Assembly (NCBI GenBank): GCA_030749275.1
Contig: JASMKJ010000516.1
Span: 1-9,195 of the forward strand
DNA: 9,195 nucleotides
From: Acidimicrobiales bacterium
Lineage (GTDB): Bacteria > Actinomycetota > Acidimicrobiia > Acidimicrobiales > Poriferisodalaceae
Direction of reading: 5' to 3'
Below, piece after piece: positions 1-6,763 of the stretch; position 1 is the first letter of the stretch, and each line of letters begins with the position of its first letter. The position numbers and the translations under genes are program-made. Under the pieces are notes generated by a model. The model was given only the letters and a program-made list of their open reading frames with translations, had not been told where the DNA came from and ran no database searches.

Positions 1-66
1 TGTTCGCAGTGCTTGAGCGACTTCTTTTCCAGCTTCGATCAAGTCGCTAAAGGTCAAGGTAGTCAT
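1..66 (-). CDS. N-terminal fragment of an unidentified protein, cut by the window edge
   Basis: The reverse strand reads ATG at 66-64 followed by 21 open codons (MTTLTFSDLIEAGKEVAQAL, then RT) up to the window edge. The start overlaps the stop of the upstream CoA-transferase gene in an ATGA arrangement (TGA at 65-63), the usual geometry for translational coupling, so the two are very probably in one operon. The 22 visible residues carry no motif that identifies a family. Given the partner, a CoA-ester enzyme would be unsurprising, but that is a guess from context only. Confidence 0.6.
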   Translation of the reverse strand, partial: MTTLTFSDLIEAGKEVAQALRT

Positions 67-2540
67 CCGAGTGCACCACTAATTGCAATATCGGCTATCT
101 CATCAGCGTCTATTCCAAGTAGCTCAGTGAGGACGTCAAAGGTGTGTTCGCCGAGCAAGGGTGCGGCGGACCGGGGTCCATGGTCGTAGTTCTCAATCAC
201 ATATTGATGACCCGCGTAGGGGACACGCCCCATAGCCCCGTGGTCGTGCCACTTATAAAAACCAAGGTGCTCGTATTGAGGGTCCGAGAGGAGATCGCTG
301 CTTCGCGCTACTAGCCCCGCGGGAATGCCCGCATCTAGCAGTTTGCGTTCCAGTTCTTTCCCTTCCTGATCCTCGGTCCACTCACTGATTTGTTCGTCGA
401 TTGCATCTGCGGCTTCGATCCGGCCACTGCTTTTTTCATATATTTTTTCCGCGGCCCACTTCGGGTTGCCCATGAGATTTCGAAGTGCGGTCCAGTTCAT
501 GTCATTCGCAACGGTGATGGCTATCCAACGATCGGTTCCTTGGATCGGATACACCCCTTGCGGACCTATGTCACCTTCGCGGTTACCTACCCGTGTCGCT
601 TTCACTTGATTGATTTGGAAATCGAGTAGCTCTGGTGTCATGAGCTGAAGCCCGCACTCCAATTGCGCTGCTTCCAAGATGCGCCCTGAGCCAGTTCGTC
701 GTCGGTGTTCTATCGCTGCCAACAGGGCTGACGTAATGAATCTGGGTGCGATTGTGTCTGTGTAGGCAAGATACGGTCCGTCAGGTGGTAGATCCGGCCA
801 ACCGACTACTTCGTAGTAGCCAGCTATCGCTGCTGCGTGGTACCCGTAGCCAGCTAGCGGCGATAACGGGCCTCCACTAGCAAGTAGTGACGTATGCACA
901 ATGATCGCTGAAGGGTTGAGTGAACGAATGACCTCATCGCTGAATCCATTTCGGGCAAATGCCCCGGGACTCCATGCCTCAATTACTACATCGGCCCAGG
1001 AAATCATTTTTTTTGCAATTTCAATTCCAGTGTCATTTTTTAGATCGATATCAATGCTCATTTTGGATGTATTGAAAGTTGCGAAGAACTGGGACAGGTT
1101 CTCTCCAAAGATCTGATCCTTAAATGGGCCGTTGACCCTCAAGGGATCGAGCCGTCCGCCGGATTCGATCCGAACCACTGTCGCTCCGTGGTCTGCTAGT
1201 GCTTTGGCTGTGATGGGACCTACCCCGACCCAAGAGAAGTCGGCAACCTTTAGTCCTTCCAAGGGAAGTTTCGAATGTTTGATCTCCTGGGTCGTTCTTG
1301 TGAGATGTCCATCTGCTAAGTCATTTCGTATGTCTTTCCCGTGTTCGTCGAGAAGCGGTGCTTTTCTTGGTGCCGCCAAGCGCTGCCCGTCCAACGATAG
1401 AAATCCTCCAGGCATGCGCTCGTTTGTTGAGCCTCGTTGGTTGTTGCGCCAAAAATTTCTTAGCTCAAGATGATCGAACGCCAACAGGTCTTCCACATCG
1501 TTGATGGGAGCCAAAGTTGCTCCAAGTTCTAGTCCTCGTCGCATCAAAGTCTCGCGGGGATACCGGACACACAGAGCGCTGAGTGCTTGGTATATGTCGC
1601 TGAATGCATAGTTCGTATCTTCACCACTTATGGCTCGGTGGTCGAAGGTGCCCCAGTCTTCCTCAAGCCAACTAGCACCTACTATTCCTTCGTCGATGAG
1701 CCAAGGACCCAAGGCCCGGGCGAGATCCCCTCGACTGACCGCTATGAGCCAGCCATCGGAAGCCTGAACTCGAATCTGTAACGGCGGATCAGTGAGGATC
1801 TCTGTTCCGGTGCGATGGATGTCGCGTCCCTGAATAGCGTGGGCCTCCATCGCGTTTAGCAGGGTCCAGGTGACACACGATTGTGCTGACACGACGACAT
1901 GCTGGCTTTCTCCGGTTGTCCGCATTCGAGCGTGGGCAACTAATCCTGCTACCGCCGATTCGGCTCCTGCGTGCCGCCAGACTTGTGGTATGGATGCCTT
2001 GACTGGTGGTCTTTCCGGAATGCCCTGCAGGTTTGGTGAGCCTCCCAGCGAAGCGATTGACATCTCGCTATGTGGGTCGTTGGCTCGTGGTCCATCTTCG
2101 CCGAACGGCGTGACGATCACGTGTACGAGTTGGTTGTTGGACTTTTCGATCTGAGTTCGGTCGATACCGAATTTTGAGGTGCGGGTCGGTAACCCTGACT
2201 CGTACAGGAAGTCTGCACCTTGAACCAATTTGAAGAGTATTTCCCGGTCGTCTTTCCCATCGAGATCCAGAACAATGGACCGTTTATTCGATGCGTACGC
2301 GGCGAAATGCAAGCTGCGGAGATCCGAACTGGAATTTCGCCTCACGGGATTCGAATCGCGCGTGGTGCATCCTCCGGGGGGTTCTACCTTAATGATGTCA
2401 GCACCCAACTCTCCAAGTATCCAGGGTCCGACATCGCCGCGGTGGTCGGTGAGATCGATCACTCGTAAGCCTTCTAGCGGACGCGAGGGGTTCTCTGTGA
2501 CTTGAATGCCTGTGCAATCATCAGCCGATTTCACCGCCAC
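63..2540 (-). CDS. Tandem two-domain class III (CaiB/BaiF) CoA-transferase
   Basis: The 825-residue protein is two CaiB/BaiF (formyl-CoA transferase type) domains in one chain. Single-domain members are about 400 aa and work as interlocked dimers moving CoA between carboxylic acids. Domain 1 starts at 'PLEGLRVIDL' (21-30), with 'LGADIIKVEPPGG' (45-57) and 'NKRSIVLDL' (85-93). Domain 2 repeats the pattern: 'PLEGLKVADF' (426-435), 'HGATVVRIESGG' (451-462), 'TSKMSIDIDL' (491-500). About 20 residues link them. The family nucleophile is an Asp about 20 residues before the 'TG.G' motif. Domain 2 has it as Asp595 in 'AYTDTIAP'. The equivalent part of domain 1 (about 184-192, 'IPQVWRHAG') has no Asp, so only the second half looks catalytic. 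The start is GTG at 2540 with GAGGAG just upstream; GTG at 2534 is an alternative. The same tandem layout is known from DddD (DMSP CoA-transferase/lyase) and from many uncharacterised proteins, so the substrate is unknown. It is coupled to the next gene by a 4-bp overlap. Confidence 0.9.
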   Translation of the reverse strand: MAVKSADDCTGIQVTENPSRPLEGLRVIDLTDHRGDVGPWILGELGADIIKVEPPGGCTTRDSNPVRRNSSSDLRSLHFAAYASNKRSIVLDLDGKDDREILFKLVQGADFLYESGLPTRTSKFGIDRTQIEKSNNQLVHVIVTPFGEDGPRANDPHSEMSIASLGGSPNLQGIPERPPVKASIPQVWRHAGAESAVAGLVAHARMRTTGESQHVVVSAQSCVTWTLLNAMEAHAIQGRDIHRTGTEILTDPPLQIRVQASDGWLIAVSRGDLARALGPWLIDEGIVGASWLEEDWGTFDHRAISGEDTNYAFSDIYQALSALCVRYPRETLMRRGLELGATLAPINDVEDLLAFDHLELRNFWRNNQRGSTNERMPGGFLSLDGQRLAAPRKAPLLDEHGKDIRNDLADGHLTRTTQEIKHSKLPLEGLKVADFSWVGVGPITAKALADHGATVVRIESGGRLDPLRVNGPFKDQIFGENLSQFFATFNTSKMSIDIDLKNDTGIEIAKKMISWADVVIEAWSPGAFARNGFSDEVIRSLNPSAIIVHTSLLASGGPLSPLAGYGYHAAAIAGYYEVVGWPDLPPDGPYLAYTDTIAPRFITSALLAAIEHRRRTGSGRILEAAQLECGLQLMTPELLDFQINQVKATRVGNREGDIGPQGVYPIQGTDRWIAITVANDMNWTALRNLMGNPKWAAEKIYEKSSGRIEAADAIDEQISEWTEDQEGKELERKLLDAGIPAGLVARSSDLLSDPQYEHLGFYKWHDHGAMGRVPYAGHQYVIENYDHGPRSAAPLLGEHTFDVLTELLGIDADEIADIAISGALG

Positions 2541-2544
2541 CCTT

Positions 2545-2550
2545 CTCCTC
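2545..2550 (-). promoter_or_regulatory. Shine-Dalgarno (GAGGAG) for the CoA-transferase
   Basis: On the reverse strand GAGGAGAAGG directly precedes the GTG at 2540. GGAG is 4 nt and GAGG 6 nt from that GTG, while AAGG is 6 nt from the next in-frame GTG (2534). The ribosome site therefore supports a GTG start but does not fully decide between the two. Confidence 0.6.
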
Positions 2551-2562
2551 TCTTGATTTCAG

Positions 2563-2568
2563 ACGATA
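2563..2568 (-). promoter_or_regulatory. Candidate -10 element (TATCGT) for the CoA-transferase operon
   Basis: The reverse strand reads TATCGT, fitting the TANNNT consensus of actinobacterial housekeeping -10 boxes. It lies 22 nt upstream of the GTG, which would give a short leader containing the GAGGAG site. The -35 region at 17-bp spacing (ATGTCG) is a weak match. Called from pattern and position only. Confidence 0.35.
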
Positions 2569-2572
2569 GTTT
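2567..2572 (+). promoter_or_regulatory. Candidate -10 element (TAGTTT) for a leaderless flavoprotein transcript
   Basis: TAGTTT matches TANNNT and ends exactly 6 nt before the ATG at 2579, so a transcript starting at the A of the ATG would have this hexamer at -12 to -7. That is the classical geometry of leaderless genes in Actinobacteria. It agrees with the absence of any purine-rich Shine-Dalgarno before this ATG (upstream sequence is GATAGTTTGCGTTT) and with an in-frame TAG at 2567-2569 that forbids a longer start. The hexamer overlaps the reverse-strand -10 candidate by 2 bp. Confidence 0.45.
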
Positions 2573-2578
2573 GCGTTT

Positions 2579-3727
2579 ATGGCAGCGACATCTTTACGGC
2601 TTCGAGAGTTGGTGTCAGGTGTTGAAAACCTGATTTCTGACCGTGCGAAGGAGTCGGATCACCTGAGACGTCCTGACGCAGAGGTGATTGCCGCCCTAGC
2701 AGAACTGAGTCTCATGAAGCTCCTCGTCCCAAAGGAGTACGGCGGACATGAACTGCATCCCGCGGATTTGATCGACTTCACGAAGTCTCTCGCTGAGATC
2801 CACGGATCGACTGCTTGGGTCGCGATGACGTGCAATGAAGAAGCGGAGCTGGTCTCCGCGTATTTGCCTCCTGATACTTGCCGTTCCTTGTGGATTGAGG
2901 ACCCTTCACTGGTTATCGCCGGTTCAGGTGTAGCTAAAGGAACAGCATCGCGAACCCAAGGCGGCTGGCTCGTCACTGGGCGATGGAACTTTGTCAGTGG
3001 CTGTACGACTGCGCACAAGTGGGTGCTGAACAGCGTCGTCGCTGAGAGTTCACCCATCGAGTTGTGCTTCGCGGTCATCGATGCCAACCCTGACTTTATT
3101 GAAGACACTTGGCATACGGTTGGGTTGCGCGGAACTGGTTCTCACGATGTGGTGTTGAATGATTTCTTTGTAGAGGACGCATTTTGTGGAGTTGTGGCCA
3201 ATCATTCGTTGCCGCTCCCGGATTTACCGTTTTACAGACTGCCTTCGGCTCTGAGATTTCCGTTCCCCAAGACGGGAGTAGCAGCTGGGCTGGCAAGTCG
3301 AGCGATAACAGACTTTAAATCGCTAGCAGCAGAGAAAACACCCCTGAACTCCAAACGTTCCCTCAAGGAACGACCTGACGCTGCTGTGGCGTTAGCGAAA
3401 GCGGAAGCACTAGTCGGCACCGGACAAGCCTGGGTTCACGAACAGCTCGATGCAGTGTGGCAAGTCGCTGAAAACGATGCACCCGTAACCACCGATCTCC
3501 ACGCTCGGGTGCGTTTGGCTTGTTCTTGGTCCGTGCAGAACGCAATTAGAGCGATTCAACATCTCGTTGATGCTGCCGGTAGCACGGCTAATTTCGAGAA
3601 TTCTGGACTGATGAGTCTTTTGGATGATGCCCGCGCCGTCGCTGGCCATTTCATGGTGGGTTCGTATCAGATCGACACTGCTGGGCGAGTACTTCTCGGC
3701 TTGGATGCGGGTGATCCTGCTTTTTAG
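2579..3727 (+). CDS. Acyl-CoA dehydrogenase-fold flavoprotein, HsaA/DszC-like monooxygenase type
   Basis: The 382-aa protein has the acyl-CoA dehydrogenase fold: an N-terminal helical domain with 'PKEYGG' (51-56), a middle beta domain with 'GGWLVTGRWNFVSGC' (128-142), then 'GLRGTGSHDVVLNDFFV' (182-198), and a C-terminal helical bundle. The 'LRGTGSHD' signature and the C-terminal Asp350...His357 pair (in 'DDARAVAGHF') resemble the Acyl-CoA_dh_2 branch. That branch holds reduced-flavin-dependent monooxygenases such as HsaA, DszC and the HpaB-type hydroxylases. I do not see the catalytic Glu context of true acyl-CoA dehydrogenases. A flavin-dependent oxygenase or oxidase acting in the cytoplasm is therefore more likely than a beta-oxidation dehydrogenase, but the substrate cannot be read. 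The family usually shows Arg-Asp before the His; here it is Asp-Asp (349-350). A two-component monooxygenase would need a flavin reductase, and none is in the window. The gene is divergent from the CoA-transferase by 38 bp. Confidence 0.85.
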   Translation: MAATSLRLRELVSGVENLISDRAKESDHLRRPDAEVIAALAELSLMKLLVPKEYGGHELHPADLIDFTKSLAEIHGSTAWVAMTCNEEAELVSAYLPPDTCRSLWIEDPSLVIAGSGVAKGTASRTQGGWLVTGRWNFVSGCTTAHKWVLNSVVAESSPIELCFAVIDANPDFIEDTWHTVGLRGTGSHDVVLNDFFVEDAFCGVVANHSLPLPDLPFYRLPSALRFPFPKTGVAAGLASRAITDFKSLAAEKTPLNSKRSLKERPDAAVALAKAEALVGTGQAWVHEQLDAVWQVAENDAPVTTDLHARVRLACSWSVQNAIRAIQHLVDAAGSTANFENSGLMSLLDDARAVAGHFMVGSYQIDTAGRVLLGLDAGDPAF

Positions 3728-3734
3728 TTTTTTT
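3707..3734 (+). terminator. Weak intrinsic terminator overlapping the flavoprotein stop codon
   Basis: GCGGG (3707-3711) can pair with CCTGC (3716-3720), with one G-T wobble, around a 4-nt TGAT loop. It is followed by TTTTTAG and then seven T residues (3721-3734). The stem lies in the last codons and the stop is within the T tract. The stem is only 5 bp, so strength is doubtful, but the placement before a convergent gene is right. Confidence 0.4.
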
Positions 3735-3755
3735 GTTCTATCCCTTGTGACTGGT

Positions 3756-4538
3756 TCAATCGAGGCGTGCCGCTACGCCTTCTAACTCTGGAGTTGAAGC
3801 CGGGAAATACTCAAAGATGAGCGGGTCGTGTCCGGGGATGATGACGCCGTCGGGACCTGCGAGCTGTCTAAGAGTGTCCCAGCCTTGGATCATCTTCGAC
3901 AAGTCGTCGATGATGGGGAACGGTCGACCTTCGTCCATGTTCGCCCAGTAATGGCTGGCGTCGGATGCCAGAACAACAATTCCATGGCCCGTATCAATTC
4001 GAACAACCTGCAGTCCTCGGGTGTGTCCTCCTATGAGGTGCAAGGTCAGCCCTGGTGCAAGTTCGGTGTCACCGTCATGAAAGGTCACACTTTGAGCGAA
4101 GACTCGACCGACGAGGTCTTGTACGTGTCGAACATTGAACGCATGGTTATATGCCTTGTGGGTCATATCGCGACCTGTGGCAAATGACATCTCCTGATCT
4201 TGTGTGTGAAATGTTGCATTCGGGAACTGATTGACACCTCCGGCATGGTCATAATGGAAGTGGGTCATGATGACATCCGTGACTTCTTGTGGGTCCACTC
4301 CTAGAAGGGCAACGCCCTCTGAAGCGGTCCTGAGGAGCGTTCGTTGCCTGCTCTGCGCGTCATCTTCCTCGAATCCTGTATCAACGACCCATTGTTTCCC
4401 TTCGTCATTTCTGATTAGCCATACGAAGTAATCCATCGGCATCGGAGTGTCGTCGTGCGGATCCCCTGCAACGAAGTGTTCTGAGCGCACCGCTTCTCGT
4501 TCGGCGTATTTGATCGCATGGACCTCGTAGCTGGTCAC
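3756..4538 (-). CDS. Metallo-beta-lactamase-fold hydrolase, N-acyl-homoserine-lactonase (AttM/AiiA) type
   Basis: From the GTG at 4538 the protein is 260 aa, normal for this family. It has the complete dinuclear metal site: 'THFHYDHAGG' (92-101; His93, His95, Asp97, His98), 'GGHTRG' (His172), 'ASDASHY' (Asp193, Tyr197) and 'PGHDP' (His237). Order and spacing match AHL lactonases such as AiiA and AttM/BlcC, which open N-acyl-homoserine-lactone or gamma-butyrolactone rings. A role on another lactone is equally possible in this catabolic setting. The frame stays open upstream to 4883, but those 115 codons run antisense to the aminotransferase 5' end and look like no family. The GTG has AAGGGGG 9 nt upstream and yields the usual N-terminus ('TSYEVHAIKY'). 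The gene is convergent with the flavoprotein gene (28-bp gap) and divergent from the aminotransferase gene (76 bp). No signal peptide is visible. Confidence 0.87.
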   Translation of the reverse strand: MTSYEVHAIKYAEREAVRSEHFVAGDPHDDTPMPMDYFVWLIRNDEGKQWVVDTGFEEDDAQSRQRTLLRTASEGVALLGVDPQEVTDVIMTHFHYDHAGGVNQFPNATFHTQDQEMSFATGRDMTHKAYNHAFNVRHVQDLVGRVFAQSVTFHDGDTELAPGLTLHLIGGHTRGLQVVRIDTGHGIVVLASDASHYWANMDEGRPFPIIDDLSKMIQGWDTLRQLAGPDGVIIPGHDPLIFEYFPASTPELEGVAARLD

Positions 4539-4547
4539 CGGACCCCG

Positions 4548-4554
4548 CCCCCTT
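4548..4554 (-). promoter_or_regulatory. Shine-Dalgarno-like AAGGGGG deciding the lactonase GTG start
   Basis: The reverse strand reads AAGGGGG 9 nt before GTG 4538. The rest of the 76-bp gap (4539-4614) between the two divergent starts holds no convincing -35/-10 pair on either strand. TAGCGT on the reverse strand (4579-4584) is a lone TANNNT match. Confidence 0.45.
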
Positions 4555-4614
4555 TTGGATACGCGACTGCTTGTAGACACGCTACTGCCACGCGTGACGC
4601 TTTTCGGCTCTACG

Positions 4615-5832
4615 ATGCCGATACACAAGTTTCTGGGGGATGCGTTGACTTTCGAAATTGGCAAGTTGTACAGAGAGGGCCTTCCTCCTGCCGAAGGGCC
4701 TTGGAGTGGAATTCCAGAATTTAGTTTCGTGGGCGGAAACAACGATGAAGCAAACGTTCCTGTCGCAGGTCTTTCCGAAGCAGCTACCCGGGTGTTGCAA
4801 CGCGCAGGCCGAAAGCTGGCTGTATATAACTTGGGCGGGAGCCCCCTAGGACACGAAGATCTACGGAATTTCGTCTGCAACAAACTAGGAATTCGAGCCG
4901 AAACAAATGTTGAACCCGATCAAGTTCTTGTTACTTCAGGCTCCCTTCAGGCTCTTGATTTGGTCAACGATCTGCTGCTCTCACCGGGCGACAATGTGAT
5001 TGTCGAGGAAGCAACCTACGGCGGAATGCTCAGTCGCCTTAAGCGTTTAGGGGTGGTCGTACACGGAGTGCGGCTCGATGAGCATGGAGTGTGCCCCGAT
5101 CATCTTCGTGAATTACTTGAGCAATGCACCAACGCCGGGGCTCCAGCGAAGTACCTGTACACCATACCGACGGTGCAAAATCCGACTGGATCTTGTATGC
5201 CTCGGGAACGTCGTCACGAAATCTTGGAGATAATGGGCGATCATGAGACGGCAATCTTTGAGGATGACTGTTATGCCGACTTGCTGTGGGGCTGCCCGCG
5301 GCCTCCCACATTGTGGGAGCTAGACGAGTCTGAAACTAGGGTCATCTACTGTGGATCATTTTCGAAGTCCATTGCTCCGGCACTGAGAGTTGGGTACCTA
5401 GTTGCCGACTCATCTGTTCTGCAGCAGATCCTGTCACTGAAGATCGACGCTGGCTCTGGCGCTCTTGAACAAATGGTTGTGGCGGAATATGCAGCATCAC
5501 ATTTCGATGATCATGCTGAGCAGCTGACGTCGGTTCTTCATCGAAAGGCCCAGGTTATGGCTGAAGCCGTGAGGCAATACTTTGGAGACTCGGTGGAGTT
5601 CGAGATGCCACAGGGCGGGATTTTCATGTGGCTAGTTTTCGCCGATGATGTCGATACGGCCGTGTTCGCCAACAAGGCAGCCGGTAGCGGAATCGAGTTC
5701 AACGCCGGTGCTGGTTGGTCCGTTGATCCTCAGTGGGGGGCCAACAAGATGAGGCTGTGCTTCGGAAATCCGACCGAAGAAGTCATCGAAGAGGGCGTGC
5801 GGCGCTTATCAGAAATTATGGATCTCCCCTAG
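4615..5832 (+). CDS. Fold-type-I PLP-dependent aminotransferase (2-aminoadipate/MocR-catalytic-domain type)
   Basis: From ATG 4615 the product is 405 aa and covers one class I/II aminotransferase domain. Visible landmarks are 'YNLGGSPLGHEDLR' (71-84), 'TSGSLQALDLV' (107-117), 'EEATYGG' (131-137), 'QNPTG' (188-192, Asn189 contacting PLP), 'EDDCYADL' (216-223), the PLP lysine Lys251 in 'SFSKSIAPALRVGY', and the carboxylate-binding arginine Arg380 in 'MRLCFGNP'. The closest well-known group is 2-aminoadipate/aromatic-type transaminases, which share the MocR catalytic domain. There is no winged-helix domain in front, so this is an enzyme and not a MocR regulator. The amino donor and acceptor are unknown. 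A TTG-started extension to 4555 adds 20 residues of non-family sequence and is not preferred. No clear Shine-Dalgarno precedes 4615. The gene ends 17 bp before the convergent CobW gene. Confidence 0.9.
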   Translation: MPIHKFLGDALTFEIGKLYREGLPPAEGPWSGIPEFSFVGGNNDEANVPVAGLSEAATRVLQRAGRKLAVYNLGGSPLGHEDLRNFVCNKLGIRAETNVEPDQVLVTSGSLQALDLVNDLLLSPGDNVIVEEATYGGMLSRLKRLGVVVHGVRLDEHGVCPDHLRELLEQCTNAGAPAKYLYTIPTVQNPTGSCMPRERRHEILEIMGDHETAIFEDDCYADLLWGCPRPPTLWELDESETRVIYCGSFSKSIAPALRVGYLVADSSVLQQILSLKIDAGSGALEQMVVAEYAASHFDDHAEQLTSVLHRKAQVMAEAVRQYFGDSVEFEMPQGGIFMWLVFADDVDTAVFANKAAGSGIEFNAGAGWSVDPQWGANKMRLCFGNPTEEVIEEGVRRLSEIMDLP

Positions 5833-5849
5833 CTCGCGCTTGTTCGTTC

Positions 5850-6734
5850 TCAGTCCTCTGCGTTTAGGGTGCGGTCCCAGTCAGGAGGCACAGTTCCTTT
5901 CGGACCGATGACCACGAGTTGGTTTCCTTCAGGAGCGTTCTTGCGGTCGGCCAGTGCTCTTAGTTCCCATCTGCGACCCACCAGTTGGAAGACCATTGGA
6001 ATGTGAGGGTCCTCGGCGACGCGAACAATTCCTTTGGCCCGCTGGACTTGCGTGGGCAACAGTTCGATTAGTTCAACCAGTGCATCTCTGGGTATGGGTT
6101 GCATTGAGGTGTGGCTGCGAGATTCATATTCGCCGGTTACTCCAAACGCTTTGGGTGCTTTGTTCACTTCAGATCCAAATAGCAGGTCGAGGTCGATTTG
6201 GGAGTGGATGCATTCAACCATCAGAGCATCACCGTTGAACTTTTCCAGTTCAGCTCGAAGCGTTTCCGTTTCCGATACCAAGTCTTGTTTGTTGAGAAGA
6301 ATTAGATCAGCCGCGGCTAGTTGACTGCGAACTGTTTGTCCTACCAGAGGGTCGGCGAGTTGCTCGATGAGGTTGACGCCGTCAGCTACCACTGCCACGG
6401 CGTTCAAAGCCATTCCTGGCGCATGTCCGTAGGCCGCTACTGCCGCTGGATCCGCGACTCCGCTCGCTTCGATGACTAATCGCGTTGGTCTGGGGTTTCG
6501 CTTGGCTACATCGTCGAGAGCTTTGCTGTAACCATCAGCAAGTGAGCAACAGATGCACCCATTGGTCAACGTGATGGTGTTCTCGTCTACTGAATCAACA
6601 AGTTTGTCATCAATGTTGATTTCTCCGAAGTCGTTAATCAGGACAGCGATAACTTCAGTCGCTTGAGAGAGAAGATGATTAACTAGCGTGGTTTTCCCTG
6701 CGCCGAGATAACCCCCGATGACGGTCACTTCCAT
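5850..6734 (-). CDS. CobW/COG0523-family GTPase, putative metal chaperone
   Basis: The 294-aa protein has the full GTPase set of the COG0523 family: Walker A 'GGYLGAGKTT' (7-16), the metal-binding 'GCICC' motif (59-63; Cys60, Cys62, Cys63), 'VIEASGVADP' (87-96), and base-recognition 'NKQD' (148-151). A shorter C-terminal CobW_C domain occupies roughly 225-290. Characterised members couple GTP hydrolysis to transfer of zinc, cobalt or iron into client metalloenzymes. There is no histidine-rich stretch of the kind seen in some zinc-handling members. ATG 6734 gives the typical start ('MEVTVIGGYLGAGK'). The frame is open to 6812, but that extension overlaps the end of the amidohydrolase gene. The 29-bp gap to that gene on the same strand implies one transcript and makes the amidohydrolase the obvious candidate client. 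No zinc-regulator site was recognised nearby. Confidence 0.9.
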   Translation of the reverse strand: MEVTVIGGYLGAGKTTLVNHLLSQATEVIAVLINDFGEINIDDKLVDSVDENTITLTNGCICCSLADGYSKALDDVAKRNPRPTRLVIEASGVADPAAVAAYGHAPGMALNAVAVVADGVNLIEQLADPLVGQTVRSQLAAADLILLNKQDLVSETETLRAELEKFNGDALMVECIHSQIDLDLLFGSEVNKAPKAFGVTGEYESRSHTSMQPIPRDALVELIELLPTQVQRAKGIVRVAEDPHIPMVFQLVGRRWELRALADRKNAPEGNQLVVIGPKGTVPPDWDRTLNAED

Positions 6735-6763
6735 CGGGGTGGCAGAGATCCGGACCAATTTGG

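Noticed and set aside
1132..1473. Forward-strand 113-codon ORF inside the CoA-transferase gene, with several similar ones
   Set aside because: These are antisense shadows of a strongly supported gene, with no motifs and no ribosome sites.
63..2540. Calling the CoA-transferase dddD outright
   Set aside because: Length and tandem layout fit DddD, but many uncharacterised tandem CaiB proteins share them and no DMSP-pathway neighbour is present.
2659..3108. Reverse-strand 149-codon ORF inside the flavoprotein gene
   Set aside because: It is an antisense shadow; the forward frame carries the conserved acyl-CoA dehydrogenase-fold motifs throughout.
4555..4614. TTG-initiated 20-residue extension of the aminotransferase
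   Set aside because: There is no ribosome site, the sequence is unlike the family, and ATG 4615 gives a full-length domain.
4539..4883. 115-codon open extension upstream of the lactonase start on the reverse strand
   Set aside because: It lies antisense to the well-supported aminotransferase 5' end, has no family resemblance, and a GTG with a ribosome site at 4538 gives the normal family length.
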